DNA of 64,000 bases from Hymenobacter cyanobacteriorum. Lineage in GTDB: Bacteria > Bacteroidota > Bacteroidia > Cytophagales > Hymenobacteraceae. A model generated the notes under the pieces. That model was given only the letters and a program-made list of their open reading frames with translations. It made no database searches and was not told the origin of the DNA. Position 1 is the first letter of the stretch. Every line of letters begins with the position of its first letter. The stretch is from NCBI RefSeq assembly GCF_022631375.1, contig NZ_JALBGC010000003.1:868001-932000 (forward strand), written 5' to 3'. This document shows, in pieces, positions 8,693 to 17,038 of this stretch. A program made the position numbers and the translations under genes.

Positions 8693-8724
8693 TTGCACTA
8701 AACGCAAATAAAGCCTTACCTTTG
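8693..8724 (+). promoter_or_regulatory. Bacteroidota-type promoter for tRNA-Pro(GGG)
   Basis: A -33 element TTG, 21-bp spacer and -7 element TACCTTTG match the TTG-N19-21-TAnnTTTG consensus of the main sigma factor in this phylum. The tRNA starts 16 bp after the -7 box. Confidence 0.7.
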
Positions 8725-8740
8725 TCGCTCCAATACCAAT

Positions 8741-8814
8741 CGGGGTGTAGCGTAGCCTGGTATCGCGCCAGCATGGGGTGCTGGAGGTCGTAGGTTCGAA
8801 TCCTGCCACTCCGA
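8741..8814 (+). tRNA. tRNA-Pro, anticodon GGG
   Basis: A 74-nt cloverleaf: acceptor CGGGGTG/CACTCCG (one G-T pair), anticodon stem CCAGC/GCTGG with loop ATGGGGT giving GGG, and T loop GGTTCGAATCC. The discriminator is A and CCA is not encoded. A terminator follows 21 bp downstream. Confidence 0.93.
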
Positions 8815-8835
8815 CGGAAGAGCAGCCGCTCTCTC

Positions 8836-8871
8836 AAAAGCCTCCGAACTTCCGGGTTCGGGGGCTTTTTT
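8836..8871 (+). terminator. Rho-independent terminator after tRNA-Pro(GGG)
   Basis: The stem AAGCCTCCGAAC/GTTCGGGGGCTT (one G-T pair) with a six-base loop and trailing T-run. Confidence 0.88.
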
Positions 8872-8922
8872 CGGCCGCTTAATATTGGAAATAGAAAACC
8901 AGTCGCCCCATCGGCTGGCTTT

Positions 8923-8996
8923 CGGGGTGTAGCGCAGCCCGGTAGCGCGCGTCGTTCGGGACGACGAGGCCGTAGGTTCGAATCCTGCCACCCCGA
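8923..8996 (+). tRNA. tRNA-Pro, anticodon CGG
   Basis: A 74-nt cloverleaf: acceptor CGGGGTG/CACCCCG, anticodon stem CGTCG/CGACG with loop TTCGGGA giving CGG, T loop GGTTCGAATCC, discriminator A, no encoded CCA. It is closely similar to the preceding tRNA-Pro outside the anticodon arm, which suggests a local duplication followed by anticodon divergence. Confidence 0.93.
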
Positions 8997-9004
8997 CCCG
9001 AGAT

Positions 9005-9044
9005 AAAAAGGCCCTTCCCAGTTCGCCGGGAAGGGCCTTTTTTT
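9005..9044 (+). terminator. Rho-independent terminator after tRNA-Pro(CGG)
   Basis: The perfect stem AAAAAGGCCCTTCCC/GGGAAGGGCCTTTTT and a T-run. Confidence 0.92.
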
Positions 9045-9093
9045 GTGCTGTTTCGCCATATTACGGTGGGGTAGTCGTTGGAACCGGCCGCAG

Positions 9094-9101
9094 TAGCTTT
9101 G
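9094..9101 (+). promoter_or_regulatory. Candidate -7 element of the outer membrane beta-barrel gene
   Basis: TAGCTTTG fits TAnnTTTG and lies 31 bp before the ATG at 9133. No convincing -33 element is visible at the expected distance. Confidence 0.45.
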
Positions 9102-9132
9102 CGGCGTTATTTCTTTCCACCATTTTTCTTTC

Positions 9133-9828
9133 ATGAAAAAGACCTTCTTGTCCCTTTTTCTGGCTGCCGGGGTGCAGCTGGCCCAGGCCCAAAGCATTCC
9201 GGCCGGTACCGTTTCGTTGGGCGGCAGCGTGGGCTATAGCCGCAGCACCAGCAACAACAGTGGCACCTCCAATGGCACCACCTACACCAACGAGACGACT
9301 ACCAGCCAGTTTAGCCTGGCACCATCGGTGGGTTATTTTGTGGCCGACAATCTGGCCATTGGCTTGACTTTCAGCTACCAGGCGTTTAGCAAGCCCTATA
9401 TCACCTACACTCCGGCCCCGAGTGTCGTGCGCGCACAACTCGACCCCACTACCACGCTCCGTCTTGGCGCCTATGGGCAGTACTACAAAATGCTGACGGA
9501 GCAGTTTGGCTTTCTGGGTACGCTGGGCGGTGGCTACCAGTCGATGCGCGACTACGCCTACACAGGCAACAGCAGCAGTGCCCTTATCAGCGAGTTCAAG
9601 GCATCCGGCTATTATGCAGAACTCACGCCCGGCATCGTGTTTTTCCCCATTCCGAAGCTGGGCCTGACGGCCTCGATTGGCTCACTGGCCTTCAACCACC
9701 TCAATTACGACTACCCGACCAATTCCGGAACTGCACCGAGCGGCTACGAAAGCAAGTCGTCCACGTTCGGGGCCAGCTTTGGCCTGAGCCAGCTGCAATT
9801 TGGCGGCACGTACTACTTCGGCCGCTAG
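9133..9828 (+). CDS. Outer membrane beta-barrel protein
   Basis: A 231-residue protein with a signal peptide ending AQAQ (about residue 20) and a mature part of alternating hydrophobic/polar strands, with [22 protein letters not shown] and a terminal strand FGGTYYFGR ending in an aromatic-rich beta signal. This is the pattern of eight-stranded OmpW/OmpX-like porin-family barrels common in Bacteroidota. No ligand or enzymatic function is evident. A -7 promoter element precedes it and a strong terminator follows, so the gene is a monocistronic unit. Confidence 0.85.
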   Translation: MKKTFLSLFLAAGVQLAQAQSIPAGTVSLGGSVGYSRSTSNNSGTSNGTTYTNETTTSQFSLAPSVGYFVADNLAIGLTFSYQAFSKPYITYTPAPSVVRAQLDPTTTLRLGAYGQYYKMLTEQFGFLGTLGGGYQSMRDYAYTGNSSSALISEFKASGYYAELTPGIVFFPIPKLGLTASIGSLAFNHLNYDYPTNSGTAPSGYESKSSTFGASFGLSQLQFGGTYYFGR

Positions 9829-9846
9829 CCCACATTAGATACCTGC

Positions 9847-9883
9847 AAAAAGCCGATAGCCCCAAGAGGTTGTCGGCTTTTTT
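9847..9883 (+). terminator. Rho-independent terminator
   Basis: The stem AAAAAGCCGA/TCGGCTTTTT with a 16-nt loop and T-run, 19 bp after the beta-barrel gene stop. Confidence 0.88.
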
Positions 9884-9947
9884 GTGGGCTACAGGCCACG
9901 CAACATGCCGGGTTGGGGTGCAACCAAAGCTGCTTTCAAAATAGGAG

Positions 9948-9978
9948 TTGTATTCATGTGGTCAACATCTTAGCTTTG
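9948..9978 (+). promoter_or_regulatory. Bacteroidota-type promoter upstream of the 236-residue secreted protein
   Basis: TTG, 20-bp spacer, TAGCTTTG. The -7 box ends 31 bp before the ATG at 10010. Confidence 0.65.
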
Positions 9979-10009
9979 ATAGTATTGCTGCTGTACTTAA
10001 CCGGAAGTC

Positions 10010-10720
10010 ATGAAAACTACCCTTACGCTACTGGCGCTGCTGGCGGCAGCTCTTGGTTTTAGGCCGCAACAGGCCCGGGCGCAGTGCGGCTTCGTGTTTG
10101 TGGGGCACAGCAGTTCGCACCGACACGATTCCTGCGCGGTGAAAAAGCCGTTTGTGCCGGGCCGCATTGGCGGCTCTGTGGGGTTGCTGGGAGCTTCTGA
10201 TAGGTTGAGCACCCCTTACCTGGGCATGGATACGGAAGCCCACTACTGGCTGCTGCCCCGCTGGAGCGCCGGCCTGCGCGGCAGCTACACCGGTGAAATG
10301 CCGGCTGCTACTGCGCCGGCCGAAGTATATGGCGGCGCTGCCCAGCCCCGGCTGCTACTCTTCAGCGCTACCTGGAACAACCAGCTGCTGCTGGCCGAAA
10401 GCACCCGCTGGCGGCTGGTAGCCGAGGTGGGCGCGGGCCTGGGCGGGGCCAGCCTCTACGACAAAGCCCAACAGGTGCAACGGAAAGGCCAGAACTGCGG
10501 CTGCACCACCGCTAAGCGGCTCGATACGGCCGTGGCCCCGGTGACGGAGCTGGGGTTGGCGGCCACCTACAAGCTCAAGCGCATTGATGGGCCATGGCTG
10601 ACGGTGCGCGGCGGTTTTCGGCAGTGGTACGCCGGCGCGCCATTTGGCACGTCCGACCAGTTTTCGGCCTACCTGCTGAGCGTGGGCGTGAGCGTGCCCG
10701 ACCTCACGCGCAAACGCTAG
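10010..10720 (+). CDS. Secreted protein of unknown function, probable outer membrane barrel
   Basis: A 236-residue protein with a signal peptide (MKTTLTLLALLAAALGF, cleavage near ARAQ). The mature part contains a Cys/His-rich N-terminal segment (QCGFVFVGHSSSHRHDSCAV) and then repeated beta strands with aromatic and Gly residues (GMDTEAHYWLLPRWSAGLRGSY), ending in VGVSVPDLTRKR. The strand pattern suggests a small outer membrane barrel, but I recognise no family. A consensus promoter lies upstream. It converges with the GyrI-like gene, with a gap of only 9 bp and no terminator. Confidence 0.7.
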   Translation: MKTTLTLLALLAAALGFRPQQARAQCGFVFVGHSSSHRHDSCAVKKPFVPGRIGGSVGLLGASDRLSTPYLGMDTEAHYWLLPRWSAGLRGSYTGEMPAATAPAEVYGGAAQPRLLLFSATWNNQLLLAESTRWRLVAEVGAGLGGASLYDKAQQVQRKGQNCGCTTAKRLDTAVAPVTELGLAATYKLKRIDGPWLTVRGGFRQWYAGAPFGTSDQFSAYLLSVGVSVPDLTRKR

Positions 10721-10729
10721 CGCCATCGG

Positions 10730-11248
10730 CTACTTCACGCCCACCCATACTTCCGATTCCTCGTTGGCCCCGAAGCGCTCGAGGTAGAAGTTGCCGCGTT
10801 GCGTGAGCTTCTGTTTTTTCACGGCCTCAAAGGCGGCGGGGTAGAGCTTGTTGGGGGCCAGCAGGTAACTCACGCCGGTGAGGCGGGCGGCCAGCACGCG
10901 CTGTCCGGCCGGCACCACGCGGTAGCGGAAGCCGGCGGGCAGGGCCAGCGTGGTATCGGCCACGGTAAGGCCGATGAAGGCGCGGATGGTGTCGTGGGCT
11001 GTTTCGGGGTCGTTGAGGTAGAGGTTGGCGAGGTCGCCGTGCAGACTTGCCTGGGCATCCTTGGCCTGGCGGAACAGCTTGCCGAAGGCATCGCCGGTAA
11101 CCGCGCCGTGGAAGGGCTGGCCCGCCAGGTACAGCGGCGCGGCGGTGGTTTCGAGCGTGATTTTGGGCTCGCGGGTGCCGCCGAGGTAAACGTAGACGCC
11201 GGCCGCGAGCAGCGTGAGCAGGATGATGGCGAGAAAGAGGTAACGCAT
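10730..11248 (-). CDS. Membrane-anchored GyrI-like (TEX264-like) domain protein
   Basis: A 172-residue protein with one N-terminal membrane helix (about residues 2-23) followed by a domain with a motif order resembling GyrI-like small-molecule-binding domains: FHGAVTGDAFGKLFRQ, ANLYLNDPETAHDTIRAFIGLTV and YRVVPAGQRVLAARL, ending ESEVWVGVK. In AraC-type regulators and the eukaryotic membrane protein TEX264 the same fold binds small ligands. The layout helix plus GyrI domain fits a TEX264-like role at the membrane, but function is unknown. An inverted repeat separates it from the ABC exporter gene upstream on the same strand... its own start lies 21 bp from that repeat. Confidence 0.6.
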   Translation of the reverse strand: MRYLFLAIILLTLLAAGVYVYLGGTREPKITLETTAAPLYLAGQPFHGAVTGDAFGKLFRQAKDAQASLHGDLANLYLNDPETAHDTIRAFIGLTVADTTLALPAGFRYRVVPAGQRVLAARLTGVSYLLAPNKLYPAAFEAVKKQKLTQRGNFYLERFGANEESEVWVGVK

Positions 11249-11268
11249 TTTTTTTGCTTTTCATAATA

Positions 11269-11363
11269 GAACGTCATGCTGAGCTTGTCGAAGCATCTCT
11301 ACCGCGCAACGTAATCATTTACTACTGCGGTAGAGATGCTTCGACAAGCTCAGCATGACGTTC
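11269..11363. repeat. Dispersed inverted repeat, GAACGTCATGC family
   Basis: The arms GAACGTCATGCTGAGCTTGT and ACAAGCTCAGCATGACGTTC. Compared with the copy at 5590, CTTGCC became CTTGTC and the opposite arm changed from GGCAAG to GACAAG, so pairing is kept. Confidence 0.9.
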
Positions 11364-11377
11364 TTTTTACACTTTAA

Positions 11378-13156
11378 TTACGACTCGCTAGCTACCACGT
11401 ACTGCATGCGGTAGAGCTGGGCGTAGTAGCCTCCTTCGATGCGCAGCAGTTCCTCGTGGGTGCCGGTTTCCTTGATTTCGCCCTTGTCGAGCACGATGAT
11501 TTTATCGGCTTTCTGGATGGTGCTCAGGCGGTGGGCGATGACGAGCGAGGTGCGGCCCTGCATCAGCTTCTCGATGGCCTGTTGAATCAGTTCTTCGGTT
11601 TCGGAATCGACGGAGGACGTGGCTTCATCGAGCACGATGATGTGGGGCTGGTACACCATGGCCCGCACGAAGCTGATGAGCTGGCGCTGGCCCACCGAGA
11701 GCGTGGCGCCGCGCTCCATCACGGGGTAGCCGAGGCCCTCGGGCAGGCGCTCGATGAAGCGGCGGGCGCCCACGAGGTCGGCCGCTTCCCAGATTTGGGC
11801 GTCGGTGATGGTTTTATTGCCCAGCGTGATGTTGTCGCGGATGCTGCCGGCGAAGAGGAAAACGTCTTGCAGCACGATGCCAATCTGGCGGCGCAGCAGG
11901 CTGAGGTCGTACTCGCGCAGGTCGCGGCCGTCGATGCAGATGCTGCCTTCCTGAATGTCGTAGAAGCGGCTCAGCAGGTTGATGATGCTGGTTTTGCCCG
12001 CGCCGGTGGCGCCCACGAAGGCGATGGTCTGGCCGGGCTTCACGTGGAAGCTGATGTCCTTGAGCACCCAGTCGGGCTCGTTGTAGGCAAACTTAACGTG
12101 CTTGAATTCCACATCGCCCTGCAGCTCGGCGGGGGCAAAGGTTCCGCTGGGAGCAATCAGGTCCTGGTTATCGAGCAGCTTGAGCAGGCGCTCGGTGCTG
12201 ACGAGGCCCAACTGCAGGGTGTTGAACCGGTCGGCAATCTGGCGGATGGGGCGGAAGAACAGCGCGTTGTACATGATGAAGGCGATGAGCGCGCCCTTCG
12301 AAATCGAGCCCTCAATCTGGCCCTGCGCGGCGTACCACACCAGCAGGCCCACGCCGATGGCGCCCAGCACTTCGGCCACCGGGAAGTAGATGCTGTAGTA
12401 GAGCACCGAGCGAATGTTGGCATCGGTGTGCTCCTTGTTGATGGCTTCGAACTTGCGGTATTCGCGCTCCTCGTTGTTGAAAATCTGGACCACGTTCATG
12501 CCCGTGAGGTGCTCCTGCACGAAGCTGTTGAGCTTGGCCACGGCCGTGCGCACATCCTGAAACGAGCCTTTGATTTTCTCCTTGAACACGTAGGTGCTGA
12601 ACAGCAGCGGCGGAATAACGGACAGGCTGATGAGCGTGAGCCGCCAGTCAATCCAAAACATAAAGGCCATGATGAAGAGCAGCTGCAGAATGTCGCCCAC
12701 CATGGCCGCCAATCCCTCGCTGAACACGTCGGACAGGGTTTCGACGTCGGAAATGTTGCGCGTCACGAGCACGCCAATGGGCGTCTGGTCGAAGAACCGG
12801 AGCTTGAGGCTGAGCAGGTGCTGATACAAATCGGTGCGGATATCGCGCACGATGTACTGGCCCAGCCAGCCGCCGTAGTAGGTCTGCAAATAGCTCACCC
12901 CGGCGTGGGCCACCAGCAGCACCAGCAGCAGCAGAAACATAAAGTTCAGCCCCTTCATGTCGCCCTGCTCGATGCTGACATCGACCATGCGCTGAATGAG
13001 AAAGGGCCGCAGCGTACCCAGCACGGCCGTGGCCACGGTGAGCACGATGAGGCCGATGAACACGCGCCGGTAGGGGCGCACGTAGCCGAGCAGGCGGCGC
13101 AGCACGGCCCAGTCGAAGACCTGGCCGGTTTTGGTGGCGGAAGTGGTGGGGTCCAT
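11378..13156 (-). CDS. ABC exporter half-transporter (transmembrane domain fused to ATPase)
   Basis: A 592-residue type I ABC exporter with an N-terminal six-helix domain (about residues 25-320) and an ATPase domain with Walker A GATGAGKTS, signature LSVGQRQL and Walker B IIVLDEATSSVD with the catalytic Glu present. The LSVGQ variant is regularly found in MdlB/YheH-like subunits that form heterodimers. It could therefore partner the Asp-containing half-transporter at 5762, although the two genes are 4 kb apart on opposite strands. The ATG at 13156 (MDPTTSATKTG) is preferred over an upstream in-frame start at 13222. Substrate unknown. Confidence 0.9.
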   Translation of the reverse strand: MDPTTSATKTGQVFDWAVLRRLLGYVRPYRRVFIGLIVLTVATAVLGTLRPFLIQRMVDVSIEQGDMKGLNFMFLLLLVLLVAHAGVSYLQTYYGGWLGQYIVRDIRTDLYQHLLSLKLRFFDQTPIGVLVTRNISDVETLSDVFSEGLAAMVGDILQLLFIMAFMFWIDWRLTLISLSVIPPLLFSTYVFKEKIKGSFQDVRTAVAKLNSFVQEHLTGMNVVQIFNNEEREYRKFEAINKEHTDANIRSVLYYSIYFPVAEVLGAIGVGLLVWYAAQGQIEGSISKGALIAFIMYNALFFRPIRQIADRFNTLQLGLVSTERLLKLLDNQDLIAPSGTFAPAELQGDVEFKHVKFAYNEPDWVLKDISFHVKPGQTIAFVGATGAGKTSIINLLSRFYDIQEGSICIDGRDLREYDLSLLRRQIGIVLQDVFLFAGSIRDNITLGNKTITDAQIWEAADLVGARRFIERLPEGLGYPVMERGATLSVGQRQLISFVRAMVYQPHIIVLDEATSSVDSETEELIQQAIEKLMQGRTSLVIAHRLSTIQKADKIIVLDKGEIKETGTHEELLRIEGGYYAQLYRMQYVVASES

Positions 13157-13293
13157 AAGTAGGGCAAAGGTCGGGAGGAAACCGCGGGCGGGGCCAAAGA
13201 GTTGGCGAGCGTCTACTGCCACGAGCCTTTGGGCCAGGCAACGTTTAGGCGCTTTTCTTCATCTTCGAGCACATCAACCATTCCATCTACGCC

Positions 13294-14388
13294 ATGCCCC
13301 GCCTGCGCCCAACCGTATTCCGCCTACTTTTCTTTGGGCTGAGCCTGCTGCTGGCGGGCCCCGGCCGCGCCCAAACCGTGAACGTGGAGGCCGTCACGCG
13401 CTACTGGGAAATCACCGACCGGCTGCGGCAAAACCAGCCCATTACCGACGAGGTATGGCGGGAATTTCTGGAAATTCCGGGCAACAAGGTGTACGTGCGG
13501 GGCATCTACTCGGCCGACGACTTGGTGCGCTACCGCAAGGCCCTGCAAATCGTGTACATGCCGCGCTACGATTCCATCCGGCAGGTGCGGCTGAAGGCGC
13601 AGTCGTGGTACTACGTCCTCATCAACGACTACAAGGAGCGCGAGCCCGCCTACCGCAACTTTGTGGCGACGGTAGCCAAAAGCCCCGCCGCGCTGGCGCT
13701 CATGTACCAGAAAGCCTACGAGTACCTGCCCGCGCGCAACCACACCAAAGTCGCTAACCTGAACATCTACTACGGGGCCCTCGGCAACGATGCAACCTCG
13801 CAGCAGGAGGGCTTATTCTACAGCCTGCGGGCTACTTTCGATGCCAACGAAGTGCAGGCCGGCATTCTGGAAGGCCACGAAATGCACCACCAGCTGCGTA
13901 CCGGCAAGGACTTTGGTACCATTGCCGCCGATGACCAGGGCCTGATGGAAATCATCACCAGCACTCAGAGCGAAGGCTTGGCCGACCTTATCGACAAGCC
14001 CGCCACCCTGGCCCTGCCCGGCGACACCCACGGCATCCGCGAGTGGGCACTCGACCCCGCCCCTAAATTTCTGCACAAGATGGATTCCACCATTCAGGCG
14101 CGGGCGGCGGGTGGGGCGCCCGCTACCGGCCGCTACTACCGGCAGCTTTCCAACGGTTCGAATGGCCACGTGCCCGGCTTCTTCATGGCGCGCACCATCC
14201 AGCGCAACGGGTACACCAAGCAACTAATCAAAACAGCCGACGACCCGTTTGCCTTCTTTTACCTCTACCAGCAGGCAGCCAAGAAGGACAAGGAGCACGC
14301 CCCGCTGTTTTCCGACGACGCTATGCGCTACCTCAGAACCCTGGAGGTGCGCTACACCAAAGCCCGCCGTCCCGCCAGCGCTTCCTGA
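13294..14388 (+). CDS. Putative secreted zinc peptidase, DUF5700-like
   Basis: A 364-residue protein with a signal peptide (cleavage near GRAQ, residue 27). A classic zinc-binding motif HExxH is present as HEMHH (His195-His199), and a likely third ligand or catalytic Glu lies at residue 227 in SEGLADLID, the spacing of a gluzincin peptidase. The rest is helical. This arrangement matches the DUF5700 putative zinc-dependent peptidases of Bacteroidota. Substrate and location (periplasm or exterior) are unknown; no sorting domain is visible. It converges with truA with a 14-bp gap. Confidence 0.75.
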   Translation: MPRLRPTVFRLLFFGLSLLLAGPGRAQTVNVEAVTRYWEITDRLRQNQPITDEVWREFLEIPGNKVYVRGIYSADDLVRYRKALQIVYMPRYDSIRQVRLKAQSWYYVLINDYKEREPAYRNFVATVAKSPAALALMYQKAYEYLPARNHTKVANLNIYYGALGNDATSQQEGLFYSLRATFDANEVQAGILEGHEMHHQLRTGKDFGTIAADDQGLMEIITSTQSEGLADLIDKPATLALPGDTHGIREWALDPAPKFLHKMDSTIQARAAGGAPATGRYYRQLSNGSNGHVPGFFMARTIQRNGYTKQLIKTADDPFAFFYLYQQAAKKDKEHAPLFSDDAMRYLRTLEVRYTKARRPASAS

Positions 14389-14402
14389 AGCGGCAGCAGT
14401 AG

Positions 14403-15161
14403 CTACCGTTCCGGCGGCACTACGCCTTCTTCGTATTCCACCCGGCTTAGAAAAAGGCCTTTGGCTGGGGCCGCGCCGCCGGCATCCACGCGTTTCTGGG
14501 CCCAGAGCACCTGCTGAAACTCGCGCGGCGTCATCTTGCCGCGGCCCACGTCGAGCAGCGTGCCCACCACCAGCCGCACCATGCCCCGCACAAAGCGGTT
14601 GGCCCGGATATGGAACACCCAGCCGCCCGGCGCGGGGTGCCAGCCGGCGGCCGTGCAATAGCACACGTAGTGGTTTTCACCGCCTTTCACCTTCGAAAAA
14701 GACGTAAAATCGAACTGGCCCAGCATATAACTGGCGGCCTCATTCATGGCGGCAATATCCAAGGGCCGGTCCACGTACAGGGCCTGGTCGCGGCGGAAGG
14801 GGTTGGGCTGCGTCACCACAAAATACTCGTAGTTGCGCTCTTCGGCCGAGAAGCGGGCGTGGGCCTCGGCCGGCACCGTGTGCAGGCGCAGGGCCCCGAT
14901 GTCGGGCGGCAGGGCGCGGCGCAGGCGGTAGAGCAACACGTCGAGCGGAAGGTTTTCGGGCAGGTCGGCGTCGAAATGCGCTACCTGGTGGCTGGCGTGC
15001 ACGCCCGAGTCGGTGCGGCCGCTGCCCACGCAGTAGGTGGGGCGGCGCAGTATCTGGGTCAGGCAGCGGTCGAGCTCGGCCTGCACGGTGGGCATGCCCG
15101 GCTGAATCTGCCAGCCACAGTAGGAAGTGCCGTCGTAGGCAAGGTGCAGGAAGTAGCGCAT
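14403..15161 (-). CDS. truA: tRNA pseudouridine(38-40) synthase TruA
   Basis: A 252-residue protein starting MRYFLHLAYDGTSYCGWQ, typical of TruA, with the catalytic Asp51 in the motif GRTDSGVHA. Other family motifs are FDFTSFSK and HIRANRFVRGMVR near the end. The enzyme converts uridines 38-40 in the anticodon arm of many tRNAs to pseudouridine in the cytoplasm. The ATG at 15161 is used; a TTG three codons earlier is less likely. It stands downstream of the FG-GAP gene on the same strand. Confidence 0.95.
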   Translation of the reverse strand: MRYFLHLAYDGTSYCGWQIQPGMPTVQAELDRCLTQILRRPTYCVGSGRTDSGVHASHQVAHFDADLPENLPLDVLLYRLRRALPPDIGALRLHTVPAEAHARFSAEERNYEYFVVTQPNPFRRDQALYVDRPLDIAAMNEAASYMLGQFDFTSFSKVKGGENHYVCYCTAAGWHPAPGGWVFHIRANRFVRGMVRLVVGTLLDVGRGKMTPREFQQVLWAQKRVDAGGAAPAKGLFLSRVEYEEGVVPPER

Positions 15162-15191
15162 GAGGCGCAAAAGTACGGCCCCGGGCGCGCC

Positions 15192-16913
15192 TTACTCCAC
15201 CACCACGCGGCGGGCCAGGGCCGTGCCGCCGGCCTGCAGCCGCAGCGTGTAGAGGCCTGGGGCCAGCCCGCTCGTTTCTACCCGAAAGCGGAGGCCGCGC
15301 GGAGCCTGCCGCCGCACCACCTGGCCCAGCGCGTTCAGCAGCTCGGCCGAAGCCACGGGGCCGAAGCCGGCCGGCAGCGTCACGGTGAAGGCATCGTGGG
15401 TGGGGTTGGGGGCCAGGGCAACGTCGGCCGGCCGGGCCCCCAGAGCGGCGCTGGGGGTACTCACCAAAAAGGAGACGCCAGCGGCGGTGCCTCCGGGGGT
15501 TGTCACGGTCACCGGGCCGCTGGTGGCGCCGGGGGGCACGGTAGCCGTCACCGTGGTAGCATTCACCACGGCGAAGGTGGTGGCAGCCGTGCCGTTGAAG
15601 CGCACGGCTCGTACGCTGCTCAGGTAGGTGCCGGTAAGGGTGATGCTGAAGCCCACCGGACTGTTGGCGGGGCTCACGCTGCGCAGGGTGGGCGGCTCGT
15701 ACACGGTGGTGTTCAGCAATACGCCGGCCGAGTACGTGCTTTCGTTGGTCGTAATGATGTCGAGCTTCCCGTCGCCGTTGGCATCGCCCAGCGTCAGGCC
15801 GACCAGCGCGCTGCCGGCGGCGAAGTGCACCATTGGGGCAAAGTTGCCGAGGCCGGTGCCGAGCAGTACGCCGGCCGTGCCGGACAGGTAGTTGCCGCTG
15901 ACGATGTCAAGCTGCCCGTCGCCGTTCACGTCGCCCAACGCCACGCTTTGGGGCGCGCTGTTGGCCCCGGCGGCGTACTGCGTCGCCGATGCAAAGGTGC
16001 CGCCCCCCAGGCCCAGCAACACCCCCACCGCGTTGCCGGCCCCGTTGCCCCCCACAATGTCCAGCTGTCCGTCGCCGTTCACGTCGCCCAGCGCCACGCC
16101 AAGGGACCGGGAATTTATCCCGCTCAACTGATATTCGACGGGAACGGCGAACCGGCCGCCTCCTTGCCCCAGCAGCACGGCGGCTAGGCCAACCGGCGGG
16201 CCGGGGGCGGAGGTATTGAGCGTCGAGGTGGCTGCTACAATGTCGAGCCAGCCGTCGCCGTTCAGGTCGCCTAGGGCCACGCCGATGGGCTGGGAAGCCG
16301 CCGCACCTGTGGCATATTGTACCACGGCCGCGAAGGTGCCCCCCGCTTGCCCCAGCAGCACGCCGGCCGTGCCGGTGTTGTAGTTGGTTACGACCAGGTC
16401 GAGCCGGCCATCGTTGTTCACGTCGCCCAGCGCCAGGCCATTGGGCGAGCCGTTGGCTCCGGTGGCATAGGGCACGGCCGCCGCGAAGGTGCCGCCGCCC
16501 TGCCCCAGTAGCACGCTGGCGGTAGGCAGGTTGCCATTGGTCACCACGATGTCGGGCCGGCCGTCACCGTTAAGGTCGCCCACGGCCACTTCGTAAGCAA
16601 GGCCACCCCCGGCGGGGTAGGCCACCACCGGCGCAAATGAGCCGCCGGGGGTTCCCAGCAGCACCCCAACCATGCCCGCGTAGAAATTGGCCGTGACGAT
16701 GTCGAGGAGGCCGTCGCCGTTGAGGTCACCTTGGGCCACGCCATGGGGGGCGCTGAGGATGCCCACTCCCGAGGTGTAGCTCACGACAGGCGCGAAAGAA
16801 CTGGCCTGCGCCCGCGCCGCACCCACCGGCACAACGAGCAAGGCTAGCAGCAGCGCCCCGCCCCATGCGAGGCCAGCGAAATAATTTGTGGCAAGAGTAG
16901 AAACGTGTTTCAT
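15192..16913 (-). CDS. FG-GAP repeat adhesin-like protein with IPT/TIG domain and T9SS sorting domain
   Basis: A 573-residue secreted protein. After a signal peptide (cleavage near ARAQA) come seven repeats of about 55-65 residues, each with a calcium-binding loop of the type DLNGDGxxDIV, as in integrin-like FG-GAP/VCBS propellers. An IPT/TIG Ig-like domain follows (PPTLRSVSPANSPVG), then a type A sorting domain (VALAPNPTHDAFTVTLPAG to ARRVVVE). A seven-bladed beta propeller displayed on the surface by T9SS is expected; ligand unknown. The ATG at 16913 is used because it starts the signal peptide. The repeats are also visible at DNA level, including GTCGCCGTTCACGTCGCCCA. Confidence 0.9.
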   Translation of the reverse strand: MKHVSTLATNYFAGLAWGGALLLALLVVPVGAARAQASSFAPVVSYTSGVGILSAPHGVAQGDLNGDGLLDIVTANFYAGMVGVLLGTPGGSFAPVVAYPAGGGLAYEVAVGDLNGDGRPDIVVTNGNLPTASVLLGQGGGTFAAAVPYATGANGSPNGLALGDVNNDGRLDLVVTNYNTGTAGVLLGQAGGTFAAVVQYATGAAASQPIGVALGDLNGDGWLDIVAATSTLNTSAPGPPVGLAAVLLGQGGGRFAVPVEYQLSGINSRSLGVALGDVNGDGQLDIVGGNGAGNAVGVLLGLGGGTFASATQYAAGANSAPQSVALGDVNGDGQLDIVSGNYLSGTAGVLLGTGLGNFAPMVHFAAGSALVGLTLGDANGDGKLDIITTNESTYSAGVLLNTTVYEPPTLRSVSPANSPVGFSITLTGTYLSSVRAVRFNGTAATTFAVVNATTVTATVPPGATSGPVTVTTPGGTAAGVSFLVSTPSAALGARPADVALAPNPTHDAFTVTLPAGFGPVASAELLNALGQVVRRQAPRGLRFRVETSGLAPGLYTLRLQAGGTALARRVVVE

Positions 16914-16974
16914 GCGGGAAAGCAACAGGAGGTTTGCCGAAGTTGCGAAAGATATGCCGACGAATGAACGCAAG

Positions 16975-17015
16975 AAGCCGGGGCGGCTAAGCATAATGCT
17001 TAACGGCCCCGGCTT
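16975..17015. repeat. Inverted repeat between thiolase and FG-GAP genes
   Basis: AAGCCGGGGC pairs with GCCCCGGCTT around an inner GCTAAGCATAATGCTTAAC hairpin (AAGCATAATGCTT is itself nearly palindromic). It lies just after the thiolase stop; a T-run follows only on the plus strand, so termination of the minus-strand gene is uncertain. Confidence 0.75.
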
Positions 17016-17038
17016 CCACTTTTTTGCAATGTTTCCCG

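Noticed and set aside
15628..16790. Periodic DNA repeats that might look like a CRISPR array or minisatellite
   Set aside because: The period equals the 55-65-residue FG-GAP protein repeat, copies are diverged, spacers are coding and in frame.
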